A DNA stretch of 64,000 nt, from NCBI RefSeq assembly GCF_000961095.1, contig NZ_CP011058.1, positions 1,455,001-1,519,000 on the forward strand, written 5' to 3'. The position numbers were made by a program, and so were the translations under genes. The stretch is from Paenibacillus beijingensis. GTDB taxonomy: Bacteria; Bacillota; Bacilli; Paenibacillales; Paenibacillaceae. Shown here one piece after another: positions 26,927 to 35,966 of this stretch. The notes below the pieces were generated by a model. It was given only the letters and a program-made list of their open reading frames with translations, did not search any database and was not told the origin of the DNA. How positions within the stretch are numbered: position 1 is the first letter of the stretch; every line of letters starts with the position of its first letter.

Positions 26927-26955
26927 AGAATAGATCATTACAAGTGAATTGACAA
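26927..26955 (-). promoter_or_regulatory. Promoter of the RpiR-type gene
   Basis: On the minus strand TTGTCA and TATTCT are separated by exactly 17 bases, close to the sigma-A consensus. The -10 lies 37 bases before the TTG start. Confidence 0.6.
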
Positions 26956-27122
26956 GTTGAGTTCAATCACACAATTCTTTACTTTCATAAAAAAGAAGAA
27001 AAACTCCACAATTTACAACTATGCACTCAGGTAAACATTGCCCACTTTGTGTCTTAGAACCCGTCACGATGGAGCACTAGGCTTAACGTAGGCATTCTTT
27101 AAGGGAACCGGAAAATCGAACA

Positions 27123-27152
27123 AGCGGGGCCAAGCTTTTAGCCGGCCCCGCT
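27123..27152 (-). terminator. Terminator of the GH4 gene
   Basis: Stem of nine, AGCGGGGCC with GGCCCCGCT, and a 12-base loop. It is followed on the minus strand by TTGTTCGATTTT. It lies 33 bases beyond the GH4 stop codon. Confidence 0.7.
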
Positions 27153-27184
27153 TTCCTATTATCCTTTATATGACGATCGTTCAC

Positions 27185-28483
27185 TCAACTATACTTCGGC
27201 AGCCAATCGCCATGCGCTTCGATCAGGTCGTCGCACAGCGAGACAATGTCATCGATGGACAGCTCCGCGGACGTATGCGGATCAAGCATCGCCGCATGGT
27301 AGATATGCTCGCGCTTGCGTGTAATCGCCGCTTCAATTGTCAACAGTTGAGTGTTGATGTTGGTCCGGTTAAGCGCCGCAGCCTGCGGCGGCAGGTTCCC
27401 GACGTAAGTCGGTGTCACGCCGCTCCGATCCACAAGACATGGCACCTCGACGCACGCTTCCACCGGCAGGTTCGGGATGAGCCCGGTATTCATCACATTG
27501 CCGCCGATTTTTATCGGAACACCCGTCTCCATCGCTTCGAAAATGTACGATGCATACTCGTGCGAACGCTTGTGAGTAAGGTTTTTATCATTCACAAGCT
27601 CATCGCGCATCATCTTCCACGACTCAATCTGGTAAATACAGCGACGCGGATATTCATCCAGCGGGATATTGAACCGTTCGATCAGCTCCGGGTAGTTCTT
27701 TTTGATAAAATACGGATGATATTCGGCGTTATGCTCCGACGACTCCGTGATGTAATAGCCGAACTTCAGCATCATTTCGAGGCGGACCATATCATGGTGC
27801 TTTTCCTTCTGCTTCTCGGCCGCGCGCCGCTTGATCTCCGGATACAGGTCAACACCGTCTTTCGATACCTCGAGTAGCCAAGCCATATGGTTGATCCCAG
27901 CGATTTTAGCCTGGACGCCTTCCGGATTCATATCCAGATTTTTGAACAGTTCGGGAATGCATGCCTGAACGCTGTGACACAGTCCAACCGTGCGAACGCC
28001 GCCATATGTGTTCATAACATTCGTGAGGACGGCCATAGGATTCGTATAATTGAGGAACCACGCATCCGGGCACACCTCTCGGACGTCCTCCGCGAAATCC
28101 AGCATGACGGGAATCGTACGCAGGTTACGGAATAGACCGCCGATGCCGACCGTATCCGCAATCGTCTGGCGAAGTCCGTATTTCTTCGGAATTTCAAAAT
28201 CTGTGATCGTGCAAGGATCGTACCCGCCCACCTGGATGGCGTTGACTATATATTTCGCGCCCCTCAGTGCTTCCTTGCGGTTAGTATACGCCTTGACGGT
28301 GCAGGCGCTGCCTGTGGTTTGCTTGATGTTATTGAGCATGTTCTCCGAATCCTTCAGCCGCTCTTCGTTAATATCGAATAAAGCGAGTTCAAATCCCTGC
28401 AGGGCTGGCGTCAGCATACAGTCTCCCAATACGTTTTTTGCGAAAACCGTGCTGCCCGCACCCAGAAATGTGATTTTTGACAT
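27185..28483 (-). CDS. melA: Glycoside hydrolase family 4, alpha-galactosidase type
   Basis: GH4 enzymes hydrolyse glycosides by an NAD- and manganese-dependent redox mechanism. The opening KITFLGAGSTVFAKN is the NAD-binding strand-loop. NYTNPMAVLT near 150, GLCHSVQ near 172-178 (metal-binding Cys) and GINHMAW near 200-206 (metal-binding His) are the family signatures. The 432-residue length and these motifs favour alpha-galactosidase over the 6-phospho enzymes. The ATG at 28483 was chosen over 28555 because GGAGGG precedes it. It diverges from an AraC regulator. No dedicated transporter is next to it. Confidence 0.88.
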   Translation of the reverse strand: MSKITFLGAGSTVFAKNVLGDCMLTPALQGFELALFDINEERLKDSENMLNNIKQTTGSACTVKAYTNRKEALRGAKYIVNAIQVGGYDPCTITDFEIPKKYGLRQTIADTVGIGGLFRNLRTIPVMLDFAEDVREVCPDAWFLNYTNPMAVLTNVMNTYGGVRTVGLCHSVQACIPELFKNLDMNPEGVQAKIAGINHMAWLLEVSKDGVDLYPEIKRRAAEKQKEKHHDMVRLEMMLKFGYYITESSEHNAEYHPYFIKKNYPELIERFNIPLDEYPRRCIYQIESWKMMRDELVNDKNLTHKRSHEYASYIFEAMETGVPIKIGGNVMNTGLIPNLPVEACVEVPCLVDRSGVTPTYVGNLPPQAAALNRTNINTQLLTIEAAITRKREHIYHAAMLDPHTSAELSIDDIVSLCDDLIEAHGDWLPKYS

Positions 28484-28591
28484 TCTATTCCCTCCGATTA
28501 TGAATGATATATGAGACCGCTCTCTACAATTAGAATAAGGCAAATCCCAACTCATATACCATGGAAGAAAGAAGTTATCATCTCGACATTT

Positions 28592-28608
28592 GTAGGCTTA
28601 TAGTCTAC
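28592..28608. promoter_or_regulatory. Imperfect palindrome in the GH4-AraC divergent region, candidate operator
   Basis: GTAGGCT-TAT-AGTCTAC pairs with one mismatch per arm. It lies in the 162-bp region between the divergent starts, 38 bases before the AraC start. AraC proteins more often bind direct repeats, so this is only a candidate. Confidence 0.3.
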
Positions 28609-28645
28609 GATGTAGCTAAATTACTTTTCTTGGAGGAAACCGACT

Positions 28646-29512
28646 TTGGCTGTCCATTATCCAGATCATTTCCATTTTACTGTCGCCGTCAATCCTGCGC
28701 CCGCCCACGGGGAACTGTCAGTCCTGTTCTCCGGGGAAGGCAGGCCTTATAGCGCTCACTCGCAAGGGCCTGCGCTACGCGATTATTATCTCGTCCATAC
28801 CGTCATATCGGGAGAGGGCTGCTTTGAAACAGGTGGACGCCGGTATGCTTGCAAATCGGGAGATACGTTCGTCATTTTTCCTGGTGAGTTGTTCTTCTAT
28901 GAAGCGGATAAACAGAATCCATGGCATTATGTATGGGTTGCGTTTGTCGGCCATGCGAGCGAGTCGCTGCTCTCCTCGATTGGCATTACCCTACAGCAAC
29001 CGGTTATTCGGAGAGGTGAAGCCGACTTGTTCGATCGATACAGGGAGCTGCGCAATGGTCTGCTTCACGCCGACACCGTCGTGCTTGCGGACCTAGAGGC
29101 GAAGGGGCATCTGCGCTTGCTGCTACACGCGTTCGGCAAGGCTAATCGTTCCGGCATCTCTGCGAAACAGCTGCCGCCTTCGGAAATCGAAAGGCAGATC
29201 GCGCATGCGATCCAATGGCTTTCCGTCCAGTTTAACCAGCCCGTTTCGATTGAATTGATGAGTCGGACTCTCGGATATCATCGTACCCATTTGTCGAAGA
29301 TGTTCAAGCGGGTCACAGGCCTGTCACCGATGCAGTATTTGCTGAAAATCCGAATGGAGCGAGCTTCGGCACTACTGCTCGAAAGTCGGCTTACGATCGT
29401 TCAAGTCGCAGCTTCGGTTGGTTTTACCGACGCGTTCTATTTCTCCAAGCAGTTTCATAAGTGGAGCGGCCAATCCCCGACTTCATACCGGGAGTCGCAC
29501 AGATCATATTAA
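28646..29512 (+). CDS. AraC family transcriptional regulator
   Basis: A 288-residue regulator. Residues about 40-120 form a cupin-like sugar-binding domain (YYLVHTVISGEGCFETGGRRY, KSGDTFVIFPGELFFYEAD). Residues 185-285 hold two helix-turn-helix motifs (IELMSRTLGYHRTHLSKMFKRVTG; VQVAASVGFTDAFYFSKQFHKWSG), ending with the family's SPTSYR. The start is TTG at 28646 with GGAGGAAA upstream. Divergent placement makes it the probable activator of the GH4 gene in response to an alpha-galactoside. Confidence 0.92.
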   Translation: MAVHYPDHFHFTVAVNPAPAHGELSVLFSGEGRPYSAHSQGPALRDYYLVHTVISGEGCFETGGRRYACKSGDTFVIFPGELFFYEADKQNPWHYVWVAFVGHASESLLSSIGITLQQPVIRRGEADLFDRYRELRNGLLHADTVVLADLEAKGHLRLLLHAFGKANRSGISAKQLPPSEIERQIAHAIQWLSVQFNQPVSIELMSRTLGYHRTHLSKMFKRVTGLSPMQYLLKIRMERASALLLESRLTIVQVAASVGFTDAFYFSKQFHKWSGQSPTSYRESHRSY

Positions 29513-29623
29513 TCTTCAATTTTGTATAGCAAACTGCACGATGTTACGCCTATAAATCTGTAGCGCATAAATCCTAATGAATCTTTCCCTGAGCAAAAAA
29601 ATCCTCTACCATCGAAATTCCCA

Positions 29624-30034
29624 TTATGTATTCCTTAACACTGTAATAAACCCGTCGAGGATTTGGTGACTTATTTTGAACCCTTTCCCTCGATAAAATG
29701 TTAAAGCATGATCATTCCCATTTGGATACAAAGATAAACTGATCACGAACTGACGTAAATGAATTTAACCACTCTAAAGATCCATCGAATAATACAGAAC
29801 CAATGCCCGTGCCGCGAAATCGTCCTTTAAATAAAAATGGGAGAGACAACCTACATCATCATTTTCAACTGAATCCATGTCAATAAAAGTAGCAAAAATC
29901 ATTAGAATATGTCTCCTTGGGTGAAATATTGCTGTACACATACCCAATTTGATAAGCCATTAATTCATTGCACAAATCCTAAAGGCAAATCAATCATCTT
30001 CGGAAATCACTTCATAATGAATACCCATGTTCAT
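29624..30034 (-). pseudogene. Decayed GNAT acetyltransferase
   Basis: Minus-strand pieces in changing frames give a recognisable acetyltransferase. MNMGIHYEVISEDD is followed by a stop; then come, in other frames, ELMAYQIGYVYSNISPKE, TFIDMDSVENDDVGCLSHFY, the acetyl-CoA motif FRGTGIGSVLFDGSLEWLNS, and finally NGNDHALTFYRGKGFKISHQ, ending VLRNT and a stop at 29624. At least four frame changes and an internal loss after AYQ are needed. It lies in a 0.9-kb stretch without intact genes. Confidence 0.75.
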
Positions 30035-30419
30035 TCATCTAAAAAGCCTGTCAACATAAATAATTTAACCTGATCCAGATTAATGACATCAAAAAGTCAT
30101 TCCACGAAAGCATGTAACGAAAGATGGATGTCGTTGCCAAGCCGGGCAGGGAAATGGGGAGTATGATCCTTATCGATAACCCCCCGTTTCATTGGCATTA
30201 TCGAAGCCGGCAGAAGGAAATTGGAGGAAATGATCGAGAAAAAAAGTCCTTATTCCCCACAAGGCTTCCCCTGCATTTACGGTTCTTTCGCCCCTTTAGA
30301 AGCAGAGAAAAAAGCCGAAAAAAAAACAGGAGTGGATCCCTGAATTTCGCTCGGCTCGTAGGATGACTATTTAGGCTTTAGTACCACTATTTAGGCTTTG
30401 AAATGACTTTGATTTCTAT
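30035..30419. other. Gap with no convincing gene; 14-bp direct repeat
   Basis: A short frame from an ATG at 30230 (38 codons) has a good site, TTGGAGGAA, but resembles nothing I know and its frame is already open upstream of the ATG; it may be another gene relic. ACTATTTAGGCTTT occurs twice, at 30366-30379 and 30386-30399. Confidence 0.4.
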
Positions 30420-31868
30420 TTACATGTCCTTCCGCACAAGCAGTGCGACCGATTCTACGTGCACCGTATGCGGAAACATATCCACCGGCTGAACCTCAAC
30501 CGTCCGGTACCCGCCGTCCTCCAGTACCCGCAGATCCCTCGCCAGTGTCGACGGATTACACGATACATATACCACCCGCTCAGGCTTCATTGCCAAAATC
30601 GTCTCCAGCAGCGCGGTGTCGCAGCCTTTGCGCGGCGGGTCGACGACGATGACGTCGGCGGCGATCCCTTCCTTGCGCCAGCGGGGAATGACCACTTCCG
30701 CCGGACCCGATTCGAACGAAGCGTTGTCGATGCCGTTTAGTTCCGCGTTGCGCTTCGCGTCCTCAATCGCTTCCGGCACAATCTCAACTCCGTAGACTTG
30801 TCCAGCCTGACGGGCGAGGAACAAAGAGATGGTTCCGATGCCACAATAGGCGTCGATGACGTTCTCCGAGCCTGTTAATCCGGCGTACTCCACCGCTTTG
30901 CGGTACAGCTCCACCGTCTGCGCCGGGTTTACCTGATAGAACGACCGCGCCGAGATCGCGAAGCGGATGCCGTCCAGCTCGTCGTAAATGACGTCGCTGC
31001 CCCACAGGGTGCGCGTTTCATCGCCGAAAATGACATTGGTTGTGCGGGTGTTGATGTTTTGCACGATGCTGGTCACGCCCGGAATCGCTTCGCGGATGCC
31101 TTCGATCCACTGATCGGCGTGCGGAATCTTCCTGCCGTTAGTGACCAGTACGACCATAATTTCGCCGCTGATAAAACCGGTCCGCACGACGACATGGCGC
31201 AGCAGGCCGCGGCCGCTCTCTTCGTCGTAGGCGGTGATTCCGAGCCGCTTTCCGATCTCTTTCACGCGGCGGACGACTTCGTCGTTCTGCTCATGCTGGA
31301 TCAGACACTCGTCCATGTCGATGATGCGGTGGCTGCCGCGCGCGTAGAAACCCCCGATCAGGCCGCCGCCCGCGCCGCCTTCCAGCGATGCCATCGCCAT
31401 GCCGATCGGCACCTGCGCCTTGTTGCGGTAGCGCCAAGGGTTGTCCATGCCGATGGTCGGATGGACGATAACGGCGGGGCGCTCTCCTGAAGAAGCCCCG
31501 CCCTGTTCCATCGTCCCCGCAACCGGCAGCTTGCCAATGCGCACAAGGTTGTCCACGACGTGCTGGCGCTTCCAGCGCAGCTGGGCGTCGTAGCCCATAT
31601 GCTGCAGCTGGCAGCCGCCGCACTGCTTGTAGATCGGGCAAGGGGCGTCGACGCGGTCGGGGCTGCTCTGCAGCAGCTCGAGCTGCTTGGCGTAGCCGTA
31701 CTGCTTTTTCACCTTCAGCACTTTGGCCTTCACCCGCTCCCCGGGCAGCGCACCCTGCACAAAAAGGGTAAAGCCGTCCGCGCGCCCTACCCCTTCGCCT
31801 TCATGCGTCAGGCCGACAATGTCGAGGATGACGATATCGTTCTTGCCGACCGGCACTTGATGTTTCAT
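30420..31868 (-). CDS. rlmD: 23S rRNA (uracil-C5)-methyltransferase, RlmCD/RumA type
   Basis: Methylates uracils in 23S rRNA using S-adenosylmethionine. Residues 5-65 are a TRAM RNA-binding domain. The iron-sulfur cysteines are seen in CPIYKQCGGC near residues 77-86, with a further Cys in DECLIQ. The SAM motif is VIDAYCGIGTISLFL near 340, VVDPPRKGCD near 410 supplies the conserved Asp-Pro-Pro, and VYVSCNPSTLARD near 436 contains the catalytic cysteine. The 482 residues match the Firmicute enzymes. Stand-alone gene; symbol by family only, since one Firmicute enzyme (RlmCD) does the work of two E. coli ones. Confidence 0.88.
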   Translation of the reverse strand: MKHQVPVGKNDIVILDIVGLTHEGEGVGRADGFTLFVQGALPGERVKAKVLKVKKQYGYAKQLELLQSSPDRVDAPCPIYKQCGGCQLQHMGYDAQLRWKRQHVVDNLVRIGKLPVAGTMEQGGASSGERPAVIVHPTIGMDNPWRYRNKAQVPIGMAMASLEGGAGGGLIGGFYARGSHRIIDMDECLIQHEQNDEVVRRVKEIGKRLGITAYDEESGRGLLRHVVVRTGFISGEIMVVLVTNGRKIPHADQWIEGIREAIPGVTSIVQNINTRTTNVIFGDETRTLWGSDVIYDELDGIRFAISARSFYQVNPAQTVELYRKAVEYAGLTGSENVIDAYCGIGTISLFLARQAGQVYGVEIVPEAIEDAKRNAELNGIDNASFESGPAEVVIPRWRKEGIAADVIVVDPPRKGCDTALLETILAMKPERVVYVSCNPSTLARDLRVLEDGGYRTVEVQPVDMFPHTVHVESVALLVRKDM

Positions 31869-32157
31869 ATCCGTTCAATCGCTCCGTTCTTAAAATGCCG
31901 GTTTAGCCCCGTTAACCATTCTTCATAAGAGCGCTTAATGAGGTAAATGTTCACCATTCACCCTACAAATGCTTCATGAGGTTAAGGATCGGGCCGAGCC
32001 GGCATTCATTGCTTTATTTCATATAAGCGACCAAGCCTGCCAAAGGGGGTCCGGTGGCTTAAATAGTTGCTTTCGTTGTTGTTATTCACGTTTTCGCTTC
32101 CGCTTCTGCCAGAGCTGATAAATGTAGCGACTGCCCCATTGCTGAGCTCTTATTCCC

Positions 32158-33081
32158 TTACTGATAAGTCGAGTTCCCCTGCTCATCGACGAAAATGTTC
32201 AAGTGCGCGGGCAGCACCGTGAAGTTGCACGGCAGCGTGCCGCCGTATTCGCCGTCGAGGTTGAGCTGGACGTAGTCCGGCGTGGTGACCTCGAGCGAGC
32301 GGGTCTTGAAATGTATGATGTGCGGGTCGTTCAGGTGCTCCCCGCGCAGCGCCAGCGTGACCAGGCGGATGAACTCGGCCAGGTTGCATTTGCGCAGCAC
32401 GAGCACTTCGAACATGCCGTCATCGAGCTTCGCCATCGGGGCGAGCTTCTCGAAGCCGCCGACGGAGTTGCTGTTGCAGATGAGGAACAGCATGATCTCC
32501 TCGTGGATTTCGCCGTAGCCCTCGGCGGTGATGTGCAGCTCGGTCGGGCGCAGGCGGGTCATTTTTTCCAGACCCTTCATATAGTAGGCGAGCTGTCCGA
32601 TCATCGTCTTCAGCTTGCTCGGCACCTCGTAGGTCAGCTCGGTCAGAGAGCCGCCGCCGGCGATGTTGATAAAATAGCGGTTGTTCGCCCGCCCGACGTC
32701 GATGGGGCGCGTGTACTGCTGGATGATCAGCTCGCAAGCGTATTCCCAGTGCTTCGGAATGCCGAGCGCACGGGCGAAATCGTTGGTCGTTCCGAGCGGC
32801 AAAATGCCGAGCGGAGGCCGGTTCTCCATCTCGCCGAGCCCGTTGATGACCTCGTAGAGCGTGCCGTCGCCGCCCGCCGCGATGATCATGTCGAAGCCGC
32901 GCTCCGCTGCTTCTCTCGCCGCCAGCGAAGCGTCGCCTTCGCCGGAGGTGGCGTGGCAGCTCGTCTCGATGCCGCCGCTCTCCAGCTTGTGCAGGATGTC
33001 GGCCAGCCTGCGCTTCATCTCCTCCCGACCGGATGTCGGGTTGTAGATTAGCCGCGCCCTTTTGTGCATAAATTTGGACAC
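32158..33081 (-). CDS. dgkB: Diacylglycerol kinase, soluble DgkB type
   Basis: Phosphorylates diacylglycerol to phosphatidic acid so that lipid released by lipoteichoic acid synthesis can be reused. RARLIYNPTSGRE opens the catalytic domain, AAGGDGTLYEVINGL near 66-80 is the nucleotide-binding GGDGT motif, and LGTTNDFARALG near 98 follows. The start is GTG at 33081, preceded by GGAGGGG. That GTG shares its first G with the upstream stop (TAGTG), so translation is coupled to the chelatase gene. A longer open frame to 33135 lacks support. Confidence 0.9.
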   Translation of the reverse strand: MSKFMHKRARLIYNPTSGREEMKRRLADILHKLESGGIETSCHATSGEGDASLAAREAAERGFDMIIAAGGDGTLYEVINGLGEMENRPPLGILPLGTTNDFARALGIPKHWEYACELIIQQYTRPIDVGRANNRYFINIAGGGSLTELTYEVPSKLKTMIGQLAYYMKGLEKMTRLRPTELHITAEGYGEIHEEIMLFLICNSNSVGGFEKLAPMAKLDDGMFEVLVLRKCNLAEFIRLVTLALRGEHLNDPHIIHFKTRSLEVTTPDYVQLNLDGEYGGTLPCNFTVLPAHLNIFVDEQGNSTYQ

Positions 33082-33878
33082 TATCCGTTCCCCTCCAACT
33101 TGTTCAGCCACTCCGTCATTTGCCGCTCCATCCACTTCGCGACGAACGGGTGCGGGAGCATCGACCGGCCGTTGTACCGGTACTCCAGCCCGTCAAGACG
33201 CGACGGAATGACATGACTCGTGAAATATCCGCTGCTTAGAAAAAGCGGCACGACGATAACCGCTTCATCCGGCCGCTTGCGCCTCATGGCGCCCAGCCTG
33301 CACGCCGCCTGGTCCGGCAGCAGCATCGCGGTCTCGGCCCGGGCATAACCGCCCCGGGTGACGAGCAAGTCAGCGAGCCGCTTCAGCGTCCGCCGGTAGC
33401 GGCCGTGGAACACGGCTTCCCGGCTGCCGTGGCCGATGAGCAGCAGCGCTTCGCGCTCTTGGTTAAGCGTCAGCTCGGCAATGTTTGCCAGCAGCAGGTC
33501 GACGATTTCCGGATCGTCGTCGATCGGCAGTCCGGGATGGATGCGCGCTTCCCCGATCCGGAACGGTTCGGCGAAATCGCCCGCACGCCTCGCGCTTACC
33601 GGCGGCTGTCCGAACGCCTGCATAATATCGTCCACGTGGGTGCTGCCGGAGGAGACGAACAGCGGCAGCACGAGCAGCTCGCGCACGCCCGCCGCCAGCA
33701 GCTCGTCGATGCCGTCCTGGATGAGCCGGCCCTCGACGATCTCCAGAAACGACGAAACGACCGGCACGCCGCCGGCCGTCAAGGTCGAGGCGGCGGCCTC
33801 CACCGCTTCGTCCACCAGGCGCACCCACTCTTTATCCCTCGATCCGTGGCTTATGACGAGTACGCCTGGATGTGTCAT
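33081..33878 (-). CDS. Sirohydrochlorin chelatase, CbiX/SirB family
   Basis: Class II chelatase that inserts iron, cobalt or nickel into a tetrapyrrole. Two homologous halves are visible: VLVISHGSRDKEW at residue 6 and LLIGHGSREAVF near 147, each with the metal-binding histidine. HVDDI and TSHVIP carry further candidate histidines. The 265 residues fit the two-domain form. It sits alone among non-haem genes, coupled to dgkB, so its product could be sirohaem or a precorrin metal complex. Confidence 0.85.
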   Translation of the reverse strand: MTHPGVLVISHGSRDKEWVRLVDEAVEAAASTLTAGGVPVVSSFLEIVEGRLIQDGIDELLAAGVRELLVLPLFVSSGSTHVDDIMQAFGQPPVSARRAGDFAEPFRIGEARIHPGLPIDDDPEIVDLLLANIAELTLNQEREALLLIGHGSREAVFHGRYRRTLKRLADLLVTRGGYARAETAMLLPDQAACRLGAMRRKRPDEAVIVVPLFLSSGYFTSHVIPSRLDGLEYRYNGRSMLPHPFVAKWMERQMTEWLNKLEGNG

Positions 33879-33882
33879 CGCA

Positions 33883-34173
33883 TTAACGTCCCAGGCGTTC
33901 CAGCGCCATTTTGTAGCCGTCGTTGCCGTAGTTCAAGCATCGCTTCACGCGGGAGATGGTCGCCGTGCTGGCGCCGGTCTCGGCTTCTATCTGATTGTAT
34001 GTGCTGCCCTTGCCCAGCATACGTGCCACTTCCAGACGCTGGGAAAGCGACTGTATCTCGTTTACGGTGCACAAATCGTCAAAAAATATGTAGCATTCCT
34101 CAACCGATTTGAGCGTCAGTACCGCTTCGAACAATTGATCAATTGCTTTATCGTTCAGCTTTTTTAGCTGCAT
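33883..34173 (-). CDS. YerC/YecD-type TrpR-like DNA-binding protein
   Basis: A 96-residue protein with the TrpR-like helix-turn-helix (EIQSLSQRLEVARMLGKGSTYN, ETGASTATISRVKRCLNYG). The ATG at 34173 is preceded by AGGGGTG with seven-base spacing, better than the in-frame GTG nine bases upstream. The family is widespread in Firmicutes and its target is not known to me. It ends four bases before the chelatase start. Confidence 0.9.
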   Translation of the reverse strand: MQLKKLNDKAIDQLFEAVLTLKSVEECYIFFDDLCTVNEIQSLSQRLEVARMLGKGSTYNQIEAETGASTATISRVKRCLNYGNDGYKMALERLGR

Positions 34174-34349
34174 TGCTGTCACCCCTAATATGAGAACTGG
34201 ATAGATTAATTGTAAAGGTAGGGGTTCGTTTAATCAAGCATTACCGTATTCACGCTTTACAGGACGGAAGAGAGAGTATTTCGCCCACAACCGGGCGAAC
34301 GTCCAATCCTTACGTTTGCCTATCCCATACACTATATAAAAAAAGGGTT

Positions 34350-34880
34350 GTGATCCATGTGAACTACCGGAACTACCGGAACGATTCTGCCGCCGGCGGT
34401 TTCCAGCAGCCGCAGTCTTATCAAAGTCCGGGCCCTTTCCCCGGTCTTGGCGGCGATTTCTTCGGCGAACAGCCGACCGTCCCGCTCGGAGCGCCGCAGT
34501 ATACGCAGGCGTCTGCTCTGCCGGTGCAGCTGCCTGAGCCGGCCGCCGCTCCGGTTGAAGTTGTGGCCGCCGAATCCACAAAGAGCGGCGGACTCTCCCT
34601 TCCCAACCTGACGGAGCTGAAGGGGCTCGTCGACCGCATGGGCGGCATCGACGGCATCCTCTCGACGATGACGAAGGTGCAGAAGGTGGTCGGCAATGTA
34701 CAGCAGATGGCTCCGTTTGTGAAAATGATGTTTTCCGCCTTCGGCAAAGGCGGCGGAGCGAAGGCTGCAACGACACAGACAACCGACGACACGGAATGGA
34801 AGCCGCGCAGGCGCAAAAAACGCCGCCGGCCGTCCACCGCCCGCGGCGCGGCGCGGCGCAAAAAAACGCGCCGCCGCTAG
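34350..34880 (+). CDS. Small protein with very basic C-terminal tail, possibly YqfQ-like
   Basis: About 174-176 residues. The first 70 are low-complexity, rich in Pro, Gln, Gly and Ala. Residues about 78-130 contain a helical core, LPNLTELKGLVDRMGGIDGI followed by MTKVQKVVGNVQQMAPFVKMM. The end is strongly cationic (RRRKKRRRPSTARGAARRKK). Starts are GTG at 34350 or 34359; AAAGGG upstream is slightly better spaced for the second. The core and the tail recall YqfQ-type spore or coat-associated proteins of Firmicutes, but this is uncertain. A good bidirectional terminator follows at once. Confidence 0.65.
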   Translation: MIHVNYRNYRNDSAAGGFQQPQSYQSPGPFPGLGGDFFGEQPTVPLGAPQYTQASALPVQLPEPAAAPVEVVAAESTKSGGLSLPNLTELKGLVDRMGGIDGILSTMTKVQKVVGNVQQMAPFVKMMFSAFGKGGGAKAATTQTTDDTEWKPRRRKKRRRPSTARGAARRKKTRRR

Positions 34881-34888
34881 CCGGGCGC

Positions 34889-34942
34889 AAAAAATCCTCC
34901 GAACCGAAGCAGCATGCCGCTGCCGGGCCGGAGGATTTTTTA
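34889..34942. terminator. Bidirectional terminator between the basic-tail gene and pit
   Basis: AAAAAATCCTCCG and CGGAGGATTTTTTA form a stem of up to 13 pairs around a GC-rich loop. A-run and T-run flank both ends, so it works for both convergent genes. Confidence 0.85.
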
Positions 34943-35944
34943 TTATAGGAACAACCAATCGATGATCTGGAACACAAGCGCCGCAAACAGCATCGTAATC
35001 GGAATCGTCACGATCCACGAGATGACGATCCGTCCCGCCATCCCCCAGCGGACGCTGGAGAAGCGCTTCGCGCTGCCTACGCCGAGAATCGACGAGGTGA
35101 TGACATGCGTCGTGCTGACCGGAAAATGAATCATCGTCGCGACCAAAATAACGGTAGCCGAACCGATGTCGGCGGCAAAGCCGTTGATCGGCTCGATTTT
35201 GAAAATCTTCGTGCCCATTGTCTTGATGATTTTCCAGCCGCCGACCGACGTGCCGAGCGCCATCGAGAGCGCAGCGGAGAGCTTGACCCACAGCGGAACT
35301 TCAAGATGATCCTGCAGGCCAGCCGCTACGAGCGCAAACGTAATGATGCCCATCGCTTTCTGCGCGTCGTTCGTGCCGTGGGTGAACGATTGGAAGGCTG
35401 CCGTCACAATCTGGCCGGTACGAAAACCCTTGTTCACCTGATGCGGGCTGGAGCGGGCAAACACTTTTTTCAATATCCACATAATAATAAAGCCGAGCGT
35501 AAACGCGATCAGCGGCGAGAAGATCAGTGCCTTAATAATATCCAGGAAACCGGTAGCGTTGATTCCGTCCAGCCCTTCCGCCGAAATGACCGCTCCCGCG
35601 AGCGAACCGATCAGGGCGTGCGACGAGGACGACGGGATGCCGAACCACCATGTGATCAGGTTCCAGGCAATGGCGCTGATCAGCGCCGCAATGACGATCT
35701 CGACGCCGTGCGACAGCTTGGCGGGATCGGCCACGCTGCCCCCGATCTTCTTCGCCACGCCGGTGAACGTAATCGCGCCGACGAAGTTCATGACCGCCGC
35801 CAGCAAAATCGCGACGCGCGGCTTCAGCGCCCGTGTCGATACGGATGTCGCGATCGCGTTGGCCGTGTCGTGAAACCCGTTTATAAAATCAAATGCCAAT
35901 GCCAAAAAAACGACAACGCCTAGCACAATATAGGTTGTATCCAT
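34943..35944 (-). CDS. pit: Inorganic phosphate transporter, PiT family
   Basis: A low-affinity, cation-coupled phosphate permease with 333 residues and about ten membrane segments. The two family repeats show FDFINGFHDTANAIATSVSTR near residue 19 and FQSFTHGTNDAQKAMG near 190. GIPSSSSHALIGSLAG near 102 and PVSTTHVITSSILGVG near 272 are the paired signature loops. It lies 22 bases after the DUF47 gene, in the usual Firmicute order, and shares the Pho box upstream of that gene. Confidence 0.95.
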   Translation of the reverse strand: MDTTYIVLGVVVFLALAFDFINGFHDTANAIATSVSTRALKPRVAILLAAVMNFVGAITFTGVAKKIGGSVADPAKLSHGVEIVIAALISAIAWNLITWWFGIPSSSSHALIGSLAGAVISAEGLDGINATGFLDIIKALIFSPLIAFTLGFIIMWILKKVFARSSPHQVNKGFRTGQIVTAAFQSFTHGTNDAQKAMGIITFALVAAGLQDHLEVPLWVKLSAALSMALGTSVGGWKIIKTMGTKIFKIEPINGFAADIGSATVILVATMIHFPVSTTHVITSSILGVGSAKRFSSVRWGMAGRIVISWIVTIPITMLFAALVFQIIDWLFL

Positions 35945-35966
35945 TTTGTATTATTCGTCCCCTGAC

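Noticed and set aside
30124..30366. An 80-codon plus-strand frame
   Set aside because: No ribosome site, basic low-complexity end, and no similarity that I recognise.
32203..33051. A 282-codon plus-strand frame opposite dgkB
   Set aside because: Antisense to a gene with clear GGDGT motif and coupling to its upstream gene; no ribosome site.
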